64,000 nt of DNA from a virus. Position numbers and translations under genes: made by a program. The stretch spans positions 50,928-114,927 of the IMG/VR virus record IMGVR_UViG_3300008259_000003; one strand, 5' to 3'. Under the pieces are notes generated by a model that was not told the DNA's origin, searched no databases, and saw nothing but the letters and a program-made list of their open reading frames with translations. Shown here in pieces: positions 48,880 to 57,889 of this stretch (its first letter is position 1; each line of letters opens with the position of its first letter).

Positions 48880-49730
48880 TTTAAGTATTTTTTTATATCC
48901 ATTTGTAAAATCGAATTGGTCATGTCCGATGGGACTTTGTATTCCGTAAACGTCCCATTATCTTTAAGATGTGTAATGACACAACCTAATAATTTGATAT
49001 CTGAAAACTTACTACCTTCCAACATTTTTAATAATAGTTTACCATACAATGGTAGTTGAACATAATAGTGACTTAGAGCGGTATCATAATAGTTTTCAAA
49101 AGGGTGTAACATTTTTGAAGTATAGGGTTGTATTTGAAAATTCTTTTCTTGGTTTGTTTTCCAATCCGTAACAACAATTCCAAATCCGTCTTTTTGTTTG
49201 TTCATCATCAGCCAGCATTTATCAGGTTGACCAACATATCCTAGTTCAGGGTCACCCAACACCATTTCAGTATCTAAGAGTACCGCACCTCTTTCTTCCA
49301 TCAAGGTTAAAAAATCTTTACCCGCTGATATCATACTGTCACTCTTCATGATTTGTTGATTGTCACATTCAAAAATTGGTTGTCTCACATCTTTATAATT
49401 ACCATATCTACCAACTAAATCAGTTTCTAACATGTAATGAACCCTACTACCTAAATTTGTAGAGTAATCACCCGCTTTCTTCCATTTTTCTAACAATAAA
49501 CGAGTTTCTTCCTCGTCACCATCTGTCATTTGGTAAGCTTTAGATTCTGCATCAAATGGGATGTAAAATTTTTTAATGACTTTTGATACGGATGGAAAAT
49601 TATTTCTATGTTTTCCATCTAAATCTCTCATAAAATAAATGTGTTCATCTTCATAAAAAGTAAGTTCTAACTCCTTTTTTCTAATTTCAACACACTCTCT
49701 GATTTCCTGTGCTATTTCTGTTAAATTCAT
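48876..49730 (-). CDS. PD-(D/E)XK nuclease, RecB/Cas4 type
   Basis: Motifs across the 284 residues: GSRVHYML (94-101, His for metal binding), GQPDK (167-171) and TDWKTN (188-193, the D-x-K active site), then ALSHYYVQLPLYGKLL (219-234) holding the Q-x-x-x-Y motif IV of RecB-like nucleases. The family includes exonucleases that work with helicases at DNA ends. It lies between the Mre11-like nuclease and the primase, in the recombination block. Confidence 0.88.
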   Translation of the reverse strand: MNLTEIAQEIRECVEIRKKELELTFYEDEHIYFMRDLDGKHRNNFPSVSKVIKKFYIPFDAESKAYQMTDGDEEETRLLLEKWKKAGDYSTNLGSRVHYMLETDLVGRYGNYKDVRQPIFECDNQQIMKSDSMISAGKDFLTLMEERGAVLLDTEMVLGDPELGYVGQPDKCWLMMNKQKDGFGIVVTDWKTNQEKNFQIQPYTSKMLHPFENYYDTALSHYYVQLPLYGKLLLKMLEGSKFSDIKLLGCVITHLKDNGTFTEYKVPSDMTNSILQMDIKKYLK

Positions 49731-49731
49731 T

Positions 49732-50670
49732 TTAATCTAATTTAAATTCTTTGTATTCGGTTAAGTTTCCTTGTAAATCTGCAATGTCTTTGTCTTTAGG
49801 TAGTTTCACGATGTTTATCTTACCCAATAGTTTACCACAATTTAATTTGTGATATAATTTTTCTGCGTCGTCCCACGCATCACCATCTAACAATATTGTC
49901 ACTTCACATCTAAGGTCATATATTTTATTAAAGAGTAAATCACTTATGTACTTACCTAACATTGGGACGGCATTATCTAAAAAAATAGAGTCAAACGCAC
50001 CCTCGACTAAATAAATTTTTTTTGACCAATCTATCAAACTTTCATTAAAAATAATTGTCTCTTTTTGTACGTCAGGATTTTTATATTTTAATTTAGTTTT
50101 TGACAAAAATGAACGTGCAACAAAGTAATTGATTTGTCTCCATTCATTATAAGATGGAATTATTATTCTATTCTCATATGGTCCTGAGAATGCAAACCCT
50201 ATATTGTGTTTTCTTATTATTTTGTCAGTAACGTTTCTCTTTTTTAGATACGCCATGGCTTGTCTATAGTGGTGAGTCAATTTAACACCGTCACTTGGAT
50301 TGTTAAGTGCAATAAATTCTTTGGGTAATTCAACTTGTTTGAATTGTTTTACCACAAGTTCTACCTCATCAGGTTTTAATAACTCATATCTTTTTAGATG
50401 TTTTTCGTTTCCATATTTTTTTATGAGTTTGTAAACCGAGCCATGGGTATTGTATAATTCAGAACATGACCAACACTTATAAACCAACATTTTGTAATTG
50501 ATTTCCAAGTTACCTTTACCATCACCGTGGTCTAATCCTTTGATTTCGTGGGAACATACTGGACAATCAAACGCCAACTGTCCTTTGTATTCGTTGTGCA
50601 TTCTACAGTCACCAAGAATATCTTCAAGGATGTCAATAACAGGTTTGTATTCAATGGCAACTGATGGCAT
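49732..50670 (-). CDS. DNA primase with zinc-ribbon and Toprim domains (gp61-like)
   Basis: From the ATG at 50670 the protein has 312 residues. The zinc ribbon is CPVC (36-39) and CWSC (66-69). The Toprim part has IYLVEGAFDSIFL and ILLDGDAWDDA, the E and D-x-D metal residues. It makes RNA primers for lagging-strand replication. An ATG at 50712 would add a hydrophobic 14-residue stretch, which I reject. No replicative helicase is seen in this window. Confidence 0.9.
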   Translation of the reverse strand: MPSVAIEYKPVIDILEDILGDCRMHNEYKGQLAFDCPVCSHEIKGLDHGDGKGNLEINYKMLVYKCWSCSELYNTHGSVYKLIKKYGNEKHLKRYELLKPDEVELVVKQFKQVELPKEFIALNNPSDGVKLTHHYRQAMAYLKKRNVTDKIIRKHNIGFAFSGPYENRIIIPSYNEWRQINYFVARSFLSKTKLKYKNPDVQKETIIFNESLIDWSKKIYLVEGAFDSIFLDNAVPMLGKYISDLLFNKIYDLRCEVTILLDGDAWDDAEKLYHKLNCGKLLGKINIVKLPKDKDIADLQGNLTEYKEFKLD

Positions 50671-50710
50671 AGATAAAATATACAAAATAAAAATTGTAAA
50701 ACCAAACCGC

Positions 50711-50751
50711 ATAAAAAAAGGTGGGGGTTATACACCAAAACCTCCCACCTT
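50711..50751 (-). terminator. Rho-independent terminator, minus strand
   Basis: An imperfect 12-bp stem (50718-50729 with 50739-50751, one bulge) is followed by T7 on the minus strand. It lies between the RuvC-like gene and the primase, so the RuvC-like transcript ends here and the primase needs its own promoter or read-through. The 129-nt gap 50713-50841 holds nothing else visible. Confidence 0.85.
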
Positions 50752-50841
50752 ATGTCAAAATACTAATGCTATCTTGACATTATTAGTTATTGAATCAAAT
50801 TCTTTTCAAAGTATACACAATCATTTTCATAAAAACAAATT

Positions 50842-51450
50842 TTAATTGGAAATACCTAATTTTTGCATGTTCACAAATCCAATCACCGCTGTTGCCGCAT
50901 CACTCATATCGTAGTTTTCTTTTTTCAATTGACCGTTTTTACCATACAACCACTCTACCTCAGGACAAACGGTATTTACGTTTTCCCATATAATGTGTTT
51001 CTTGTCTATATCTTTAGGTAAACCACCAAATAAAACATTCTTACCCTTATCGTTTTTACCAACTAAGCTTGGAAATGCATATTTTCTTGCATTGTAGGTG
51101 GTAATGAAAGTAGGTACAATACCTAAAATCTCATAACACGATTTGAGAATCATTGTGTTGTATCTCAATAATGTTCCAACAGTGTAAATGTTATTTGAAT
51201 TTAATAGTGGTTCCTCAATAACAACTCGTGTTATCCCCACATCTTTATAATCTTCTAAATGTTTTTTAAACGCCTGTGCCTTCTTTAGAAGTTCCTCAAT
51301 CTTATCTTCAGGTTGAGGTTTTATTTTAGGAGAAAAGTGTGTCAATTCTAAAAGTCGCGAAGAATTAACATCAAATAGCGCCCATCCGATGGTCTTGGTT
51401 GAAATGTCTAATCCCAAAATTTTGGGTGCATTCTTAAATTTTATACTCAT
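50842..51450 (-). CDS. RuvC-like Holliday junction resolvase
   Basis: LGLDISTKTIGWALFD (12-27, Asp15), VVIEEPL (76-82, Glu79/Glu80) and DMSDAATAVIGF (181-192, Asp181 and Asp184) supply the four acidic residues of the RuvC-type RNase H fold. The 202-residue length is close to bacterial RuvC with an insert (residues about 125-175). It should cut branched DNA before packaging, as T4 gp49 does with another fold. Confidence 0.9.
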   Translation of the reverse strand: MSIKFKNAPKILGLDISTKTIGWALFDVNSSRLLELTHFSPKIKPQPEDKIEELLKKAQAFKKHLEDYKDVGITRVVIEEPLLNSNNIYTVGTLLRYNTMILKSCYEILGIVPTFITTYNARKYAFPSLVGKNDKGKNVLFGGLPKDIDKKHIIWENVNTVCPEVEWLYGKNGQLKKENYDMSDAATAVIGFVNMQKLGISN

Positions 51451-51488
51451 ATAAAAATTATATGAGATATCATTTAAATTGTAAAGAG

Positions 51489-53639
51489 TTAGAAATCTAT
51501 TTTTATTGCGAATACTTGTGTTCCGCTTCTTTTTACAGGATTGGCGGTCTTACCTATTGCCAACACTTCTTTATTTTCGTTCAATAAAGCAACTTCTGTA
51601 ATTCTCTTATCTTGACCTGTAGTATACGTTGGATTTTGTGTAACATTAAATTGACTAGCCGGTAAGTTCACCAAGAAATTCATTTTCTCAATATCCGTTG
51701 CTCTTACCAATTTAATACTACCAGGAAAAGGTTGTTCATCACCAAACTGTGGTGCTGTTGATGGTTGATTTGGTATCTCACCAATATAAGATTCTAAATC
51801 AAATATTGTAGTATCATTATCGTACATGTCAAAAGTAACTTGAAATGAATAATCAACTAAGTTCGCAGGGTTAATTGTGTTACCAACAGTATGATTTGGT
51901 ATATATTGAGTCATATCCAATAATTTCCAAAGATTTGGTTCAGGTAAATCACCATAATTGGTAACTTGAATTAATAATTGGAACTGATTAGCTATAAACC
52001 CATTTTTAAAATTACAAGTACTACCTGTTACCATATCTGTGAAATAACCATTTGCGAACTTGACATATAACTGACAGGGAGTTGTATAATAGGTACTACC
52101 TGTTGTTGTTTCGAATTTAGTATAGTAGTTACAAGGTAATCCATTCATTTGGGTATCACCCGTGTAGTTTAACATGTATGTTAACCATATAGTCTGTTCA
52201 GTTGAACCAGAATAAAAAGATTGTGCGGCTGGTAAATCACTTGGTAATAAGTTTATTTTTGGTGAAGGTAGTGTGTACTTTCTGTTAGATTTATAATCCA
52301 TAACAGCAACCAACTCTTGGTCGTCAATGACAACTACTTTATTGTTTACGAAAATTTTACCAACTCTATTTCCAATCTCATCTAATAGATATCTGTACTT
52401 GATTTTTTGGTATGCGTTTTTCTTCGAACTAACAAAGTAATCTGTTGTGTCCATAGTAAGTAAAGCACCTATTGTTGTACCAGTATTTCTATGGTATTGA
52501 ATAAATGGGATATATACTTCAAAATATTCTAAATCTGTTATCGTGTTACCAATTGAGTCTTCTAACAATGCTTGAGATTCCGTATTATTTGTGCTTATAT
52601 AATCGTCGTACTTATAGAATCTTTCAGGGTCATTTTTTAAATCTCCGAGTTCTGAATAATGGATTACAGCAATACATCTTTGTTCCTCAGGAGTAACTTC
52701 AATCACTTCATTATATGAATTTTTATAAGAAGTGGGGTTAGTTACCGTGGTACCTGAACTTGTTGTAAATGTTTGACCACTTGATGTTGTATAACCTAAA
52801 AATTGTTTAGTTGATACGTGTTTGTTTGATGTAAAACCTGTTATGTTTTCGTCCACACCATTAACGTCAAAACCGATTGGTTTCATACCCCAAACGACAT
52901 TCATGGTCCATGAATTTAATTGTTGTGTTGGGTCAATTTCCGCGGGTTTACAGTTTGGATTATATGTTACACTTACAGGATATTCATTTTCACAAGAATT
53001 ACATACCACTTGAGCGGGACCTGTACATCCTGAAAAATTAGGTGTCGCTCTATCAAGATAAAGTGTATTTCCTGTTACACCTGTAATTTTATATGTTAAA
53101 CTGTTTGTTTCACCAGTGATTACAGGATGATTTGGGTCATTACCACAAAATCCACCATAAACTATTGTAATATACTCACAGTCATTAAAACTAGCACCTG
53201 TTAATACGGTCACACTATTATCACCTGTCATCGCGGATAATGATATTTGTTGAGTTTCACACTCAACACTCGTTCCTGTACAATTACTACTATCATAATC
53301 AATATACTCGGTTACAAAACCGGCAGGACCCATAACGTTTCTTAAAGTATCGGTGGTTGAAGATTGTACGGGAATACCATAAACCGTAGAACCCGTGTTA
53401 CTACTATCTAATTTATAGGGATATTTTACACCCCCTTCTTTATCAAAGGGTGCAAAGACCATTTGAAATGGTTGTGAGTTTAATCCTGTAAAATTATCAA
53501 ACGGTGATGTGTAATCAAATTCAGAATCCCCAATTTGAAAATATGCGATGTTAAAACTACCTTTTGCAATAGAATTTCTACCCTTTTGGGTGATTCTAAC
53601 TGATAAAAATTCTGAATTATTATTACTTAAAAAACTCAT
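51489..53639 (-). CDS. Virion protein, putative baseplate/tail or fibre-linked component
   Basis: The start (SVRITQKGRNSIAKGSFNI) and end (ITEVALLNENKEVLAIGKT) of this 716-residue protein look like conserved virion segments of T4-like phages. Between them lie beta-rich stretches with Cys-rich parts (residues about 115-235, e.g. NCTGTS, GGFCGNDP, CENEYP) resembling the modules in the downstream fibre genes. No enzyme motif. It is 38 nt from the fibre array and has the GTATTTATA element upstream, so it probably belongs to the same late set. Confidence 0.7.
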   Translation of the reverse strand: MSFLSNNNSEFLSVRITQKGRNSIAKGSFNIAYFQIGDSEFDYTSPFDNFTGLNSQPFQMVFAPFDKEGGVKYPYKLDSSNTGSTVYGIPVQSSTTDTLRNVMGPAGFVTEYIDYDSSNCTGTSVECETQQISLSAMTGDNSVTVLTGASFNDCEYITIVYGGFCGNDPNHPVITGETNSLTYKITGVTGNTLYLDRATPNFSGCTGPAQVVCNSCENEYPVSVTYNPNCKPAEIDPTQQLNSWTMNVVWGMKPIGFDVNGVDENITGFTSNKHVSTKQFLGYTTSSGQTFTTSSGTTVTNPTSYKNSYNEVIEVTPEEQRCIAVIHYSELGDLKNDPERFYKYDDYISTNNTESQALLEDSIGNTITDLEYFEVYIPFIQYHRNTGTTIGALLTMDTTDYFVSSKKNAYQKIKYRYLLDEIGNRVGKIFVNNKVVVIDDQELVAVMDYKSNRKYTLPSPKINLLPSDLPAAQSFYSGSTEQTIWLTYMLNYTGDTQMNGLPCNYYTKFETTTGSTYYTTPCQLYVKFANGYFTDMVTGSTCNFKNGFIANQFQLLIQVTNYGDLPEPNLWKLLDMTQYIPNHTVGNTINPANLVDYSFQVTFDMYDNDTTIFDLESYIGEIPNQPSTAPQFGDEQPFPGSIKLVRATDIEKMNFLVNLPASQFNVTQNPTYTTGQDKRITEVALLNENKEVLAIGKTANPVKRSGTQVFAIKIDF

Positions 53640-53647
53640 GGTTATAA

Positions 53648-53656
53648 TATAAATAC
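53648..53656 (-). promoter_or_regulatory. Putative late-type promoter element GTATTTATA
   Basis: This exact 9-mer lies on the minus strand 8 nt before the ATG at 53639, identical to copies at 2113 and 60471. Positional evidence only. Confidence 0.35.
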
Positions 53657-53676
53657 TTTAGTTGAGATAATCAATT

Positions 53677-56598
53677 TTAATTACATGTTCCAGTGCTTGT
53701 AAAAGTACCGTCACCATCATTCGTAACTTGAGGTGTTGGTGTTAAATAACCACAGTATGTCTCAGTTGTACCATTCCCAACAGTAATAAATTGAAGGGTA
53801 CCGGTACAGTCAGTATAACTAAATGTGGTATGACCTCCTGTTCCTGTCGTTCCTCCATCGAATTCCCATAGTATGTCACATGGAGTAGCCGAACTGGTTG
53901 GGGTGAGTGTTGGTGTTGGGGTATTTGTTGGTGTTACTGTATTGGTAGAAGTCACGGTCGGTGTTGGTGTTACAGTTTCAGTTGGTGTAACTGTATTAGT
54001 AGGTGTTACAGTATTCGTTGGGGTTACGGTCGGTGTTGGTGTTACAGTTTCAGTTGGTGTAACTGTATTAGTAGGTGTTATTGTTGGTGTTGATGTGGGC
54101 GAACCACCGGGTGATGTTGTAATTGTTGGAGTTACTGTATTAGTAGGTGTTACAGTATTCGTTGGGGTTACGGTCGGTGTTGGTGTTAAAGTATTGGTGG
54201 GTGTGGGTGTTACAAGTGGTATGATTGAATCGGAGCAAATACCCACCCTAGAACCTGAGGCACCACCATTACCTGATATGGTCATCGAGATAAATGGTGT
54301 TGAATTTGTTATTATGAATTTTCCACCACCATTGACAAAAAGTGGTGCGGTTGAGCCACCAATAATTGTGTTACCTGTTATTGTTACATAACAACTTAAC
54401 GGTGAAGATATTGTGGGGGTACCTGTATTTGTTGTAAATGTGAAATCTTCATCACTAGTACCACCCATACCGGTTATAAAAACAACTAAATCATTTACTG
54501 GTGAACTAAAATTGTATCTATATGAGAAAGGTCCTGAATTTCCTAAAAAGTTATGATAGTCGGTCATTACAATAGTGTCACCAACACAGGATGACGTGTA
54601 TCCAGATGTATTTTCGGTAACACTACCACTATATGTTGATGTTATAGAAACACCGTTCACTGTCGAGGGGACATAAACGCTATCGTTACAAGTATACCCT
54701 GTTGATGGTGTACTACTAACAGTTGGTGTTGGGGTAAGTGTTGGTGTATTCGTAGGAGTCGCACTCTGAGTCGGTGTTACTGTTGGGGTGGGTGATGATA
54801 TCGGTGTCGACGAACTATCACAACAATCATCCAAATTAACTCTAAAAACTTGTTCACAACAACCTTCACAATCAATTCTAACATATATCTCCATTAATGT
54901 TGGGTCTATACCTGTAATATCACAAATATCTCCTGTGGACATACTTGTACATGAAGTTATACCTGTTATGTTAGTTGAAGTTAATCCGGTATAGACCGTA
55001 CAATTTGTATAATTAGAACCGGAATTAAATGAAATCTTAACGCCTTTTGGGGTGACCAAATCGTTTACACAACCTGAAGGTGTAACAGTAGGTGTAGGGG
55101 TTTTTGTTGGGGTGTTGGTGGGTGTTGGGGTTGGCGAACCACCAGGTGTTGATGTAACTGATGGTGTAACGCTAGGTGTTAGAGTCGGTGTTGATGTTAC
55201 TGTAAGTGTAACTGTCGGTGTTAAAGACGGAGTTGTTGAAGGTGTTTCACTTGGTGTATTAGAGGGTGTTGCCGATGGTGAAGTAGTTGGTGTGGGCGAA
55301 CCTCCTGGTGATGAAGTAACTGTAGGTGTAACTGTATTTGTAGGGGTTGATGTATTGGTTGGAGTTACTGATGGTGAGGTAGTTGGTGTGGGTGTAGGTG
55401 AATCGCCTGGTGATGAAGTAACTGTAGGTGTAACTGTATTTGTGGGAGTTGATGTATTGGTTGGTGTAGGTGAACCGCCAGGTGAAGTTGTGACTGTAGG
55501 TGTAACTGTATTTGTAGGAGTTACTGTTGGTGTGACAGATACAGTTGAAACCGGCGAACTTGTTGGTGTTACTGTTGGTGTTACTGTTGGTGTGACAGAT
55601 ACAGTTGAAGCTGGTGAACTTGTTGGTTCAGGAGTGACTGTAGGTGTGACTGTCGGAGTACTAGTTAATGTAGGTGTTGGGACCGGTAGTGAGTCACAAT
55701 TTTGGTAGTCCTCACAACCACCATTAGGATTCACAACTATATTAGTTGGGTCACTGAATGTAATTGTTTGATTGTCAAAACATACACATTGATAAACCGT
55801 AGCAAAAGGTGCGATGGTTCCGGAAGTTTGAAGCAAACCATAACAATCAGTATATGAATATGTAATTGTATTTCCATCTTCACTTATGATTTGTTTACAC
55901 ACACAATCCGTACATATTGATGGTGTTGGTGTTGGGGTGGGGGATAGTGTTGGTGTTACAGTGTTAGTTGGTGTGGGTGTAACTGTTTTAGTAAGTGTTG
56001 GAGTTGGGGTTGGGGTTTCTGTGGGTGTTTCTGAAGGTGTTGGGGTTGGGGTTTCTGTGGGTGTTTCTGTTGGAGTTGGGGTTTCTGTGGGTGTTTCTGT
56101 TGGAGTTGGTGTCGGGGTTGGTGAAGGACATGATGGACACTCACCAGCTGTACAACTTGGTTGTGAAACCCACGTCCCAGTGTCGTCAACTGTTGCGGTT
56201 GAAGGGCCCGACGCAACCGCAATATAACAATCCGTATTGTCAGTGTATACACTACCTACTATATAATTTAATCCACTTTGTACTTCATAAATAGTGCCTC
56301 CTTGTTCACAACATTTTTCAAAAAAAGTGGTTTCTTGACATTGTGAACCACTATCATTTGCAGTACTATTCGATGCGGTTAATGGAGAATCGTTTTTAAA
56401 ATAATATAAACTAGGTAATCCATTTTGTATGTCGGTACAAATAGTATAACTACCATTTGAAAAACTTGTTGTTGTAAGTACACCATTACAGTTGTAATAA
56501 GCAACATACACCTTACCATTATTAACAGGGTTAGTGTTACCGGTGGCATTACCGGTATCCAATGAACTTATTGTGACGTTATATAATTGACAAGCCAT
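53677..56598 (-). CDS. Fibre-like protein: cysteine modules joined by Pro-Thr linkers
   Basis: The 973 residues alternate between globular modules and four long Pro-Thr linkers (nt about 53880-54215, 54690-54820, 55075-55690 and 55920-56135). Modules of the type Y-x-D-C-x-G (e.g. ITYSYTDCYG, FSYTDCTG) hold 2-6 Cys each. A beta-sandwich-like module near nt 54215-54690 reads VFITGMGGTSDEDFTF and may be a lectin-like or ligand-binding part. No signal peptide or enzyme motif is visible. The design fits an extended virion surface fibre or adhesin. The boundary of modules is uncertain. Confidence 0.8.
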   Translation of the reverse strand: MACQLYNVTISSLDTGNATGNTNPVNNGKVYVAYYNCNGVLTTTSFSNGSYTICTDIQNGLPSLYYFKNDSPLTASNSTANDSGSQCQETTFFEKCCEQGGTIYEVQSGLNYIVGSVYTDNTDCYIAVASGPSTATVDDTGTWVSQPSCTAGECPSCPSPTPTPTPTETPTETPTPTETPTETPTPTPSETPTETPTPTPTLTKTVTPTPTNTVTPTLSPTPTPTPSICTDCVCKQIISEDGNTITYSYTDCYGLLQTSGTIAPFATVYQCVCFDNQTITFSDPTNIVVNPNGGCEDYQNCDSLPVPTPTLTSTPTVTPTVTPEPTSSPASTVSVTPTVTPTVTPTSSPVSTVSVTPTVTPTNTVTPTVTTSPGGSPTPTNTSTPTNTVTPTVTSSPGDSPTPTPTTSPSVTPTNTSTPTNTVTPTVTSSPGGSPTPTTSPSATPSNTPSETPSTTPSLTPTVTLTVTSTPTLTPSVTPSVTSTPGGSPTPTPTNTPTKTPTPTVTPSGCVNDLVTPKGVKISFNSGSNYTNCTVYTGLTSTNITGITSCTSMSTGDICDITGIDPTLMEIYVRIDCEGCCEQVFRVNLDDCCDSSSTPISSPTPTVTPTQSATPTNTPTLTPTPTVSSTPSTGYTCNDSVYVPSTVNGVSITSTYSGSVTENTSGYTSSCVGDTIVMTDYHNFLGNSGPFSYRYNFSSPVNDLVVFITGMGGTSDEDFTFTTNTGTPTISSPLSCYVTITGNTIIGGSTAPLFVNGGGKFIITNSTPFISMTISGNGGASGSRVGICSDSIIPLVTPTPTNTLTPTPTVTPTNTVTPTNTVTPTITTSPGGSPTSTPTITPTNTVTPTETVTPTPTVTPTNTVTPTNTVTPTETVTPTPTVTSTNTVTPTNTPTPTLTPTSSATPCDILWEFDGGTTGTGGHTTFSYTDCTGTLQFITVGNGTTETYCGYLTPTPQVTNDGDGTFTSTGTCN

Positions 56599-56601
56599 TT
56601 A

Positions 56602-56952
56602 TTACGTTATTTGAACAACATTAACATTAAATGCACATGGGTAGTAACAATCACTACATCTTAAATCAACTAATGCTAATTGATAACCACCTTGCAATTT
56701 TGGTACCGATGATGGTACAGGGTTTATGTGTCCGTCACAGTGTTCCACAAATACAAAAATTTGTGGTATGTTATCCAATAAACTTATATTAAACGTATAT
56801 CCCGTTGATATTGGAATTAAAACTTCAACCCCATTGATATAATTTGCATCATCAATATTATGTGTTAACCCTGTGTAGATATAGTACCCGTTACAAGGTG
56901 TTTGTCCTGAAAAATTTGATATTGTTACTGAGTATGTTACTAATGACGGCAT
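56602..56952 (-). CDS. Small fibre-associated protein, cysteine module
   Basis: This 116-residue protein is one module like those in its neighbours: VTISNFSGQTPCNGYYIYTG, FVFVEHCDGHINPVP and CSDCYYPC near the end. No Pro-Thr linker. It could be a small tip or connector of the fibre. It starts 25 nt after the previous gene and ends 3 nt before the next. Confidence 0.75.
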   Translation of the reverse strand: MPSLVTYSVTISNFSGQTPCNGYYIYTGLTHNIDDANYINGVEVLIPISTGYTFNISLLDNIPQIFVFVEHCDGHINPVPSSVPKLQGGYQLALVDLRCSDCYYPCAFNVNVVQIT

Positions 56953-56957
56953 TATTT

Positions 56958-56966
56958 CATAAATAT
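56958..56966 (-). promoter_or_regulatory. Putative promoter element ATATTTATG
   Basis: On the minus strand this copy lies 5 nt before the ATG at 56952. Positional evidence only. Confidence 0.25.
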
Positions 56967-56977
56967 AAATTCAATGT

Positions 56978-57826
56978 TTAATTACAATAATCGGGATTTA
57001 AATCACAATCTATAAATGCAATACCACAATAGTTAGGGTCTGTTATGGTTCCACTTAAACCGGTTTGTGCAACTAAGTATTCACCAGCACTTGGATTGAG
57101 TGTAATATTTCCACTATCCTGTGATGAACCAATGAATATTTGCCATTGTGGTGATGTGTATACCGCAATTACCACCCCTGAACTATTAACCTTATAAAAA
57201 GTAATTGGGATATTTGAAGTGGCGGTTGTTACACTACCTAAATTATCTTTTAGTGTCCAAGTAACTTCATATTGTATATTTTCATCTATCGTTTCAATAC
57301 TGTACCATAAACAATATGATGAAGGGGTGTTTTGTGTTGGAGTAGGAGTTGGAGTCTTGGTAACTGTTGGGGTTGGTGATAAACCAGGAGTTTTTGTTGG
57401 AGTAGGGGTTGGTGTAATTGAAGCGTTCGGTGTCTTAGATGGTGTAGCGGTAACTGTTGGTGTTTTTGTAACTGTAGGTGTTGGGGTTGGGGTTCTTGTA
57501 ACTGTAGGTGTTGGAGTTGGACTTATTGGTGGGTCACACTGTACCTCAACACTAAAACATAGTGTATCATAACAAGGAAACGCTTTACTATCGTGAGTGT
57601 AAATATTTTTAATTATATAACGACCTGTAGTGTCGTCTGTCATTTTAACCCAATATTGAGTATTAAAACTTAAGTTTGTAATTGTAACAGCTGTAAGAGT
57701 TAAACCTGTTGCGTAAAGTGTAAATGTTGAATTGTTCGTTTCAGGATACGGGCTATCACCGGACTTGTATCTAATTGAGTACGTACCATCATTGATTATA
57801 TTGTATAAACGAACATTTAATCCCAT
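56978..57826 (-). CDS. Fibre-like protein with fibronectin-type start and a Pro-Thr linker
   Basis: Residues 1-100 of this 282-residue protein have the strand pattern of a fibronectin type III-like module ([27 protein letters not shown]). A Pro-Thr linker follows (nt about 57325-57530), then a C-terminal beta module ([12 protein letters not shown], then [14 protein letters not shown]). The role is inferred from its place among the fibre genes. Confidence 0.75.
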   Translation of the reverse strand: MGLNVRLYNIINDGTYSIRYKSGDSPYPETNNSTFTLYATGLTLTAVTITNLSFNTQYWVKMTDDTTGRYIIKNIYTHDSKAFPCYDTLCFSVEVQCDPPISPTPTPTVTRTPTPTPTVTKTPTVTATPSKTPNASITPTPTPTKTPGLSPTPTVTKTPTPTPTQNTPSSYCLWYSIETIDENIQYEVTWTLKDNLGSVTTATSNIPITFYKVNSSGVVIAVYTSPQWQIFIGSSQDSGNITLNPSAGEYLVAQTGLSGTITDPNYCGIAFIDCDLNPDYCN

Positions 57827-57851
57827 TTTTTAATTATTGATTTCTATATTT

Positions 57852-57860
57852 GATAAATAT
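57852..57860 (-). promoter_or_regulatory. Putative promoter element ATATTTATC
   Basis: On the minus strand this copy lies 25 nt before the ATG at 57826, in a 63-nt gap. Positional evidence only. Confidence 0.25.
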
Positions 57861-57889
57861 AAAAAATCCTATTTTATAGTAAAGTTATT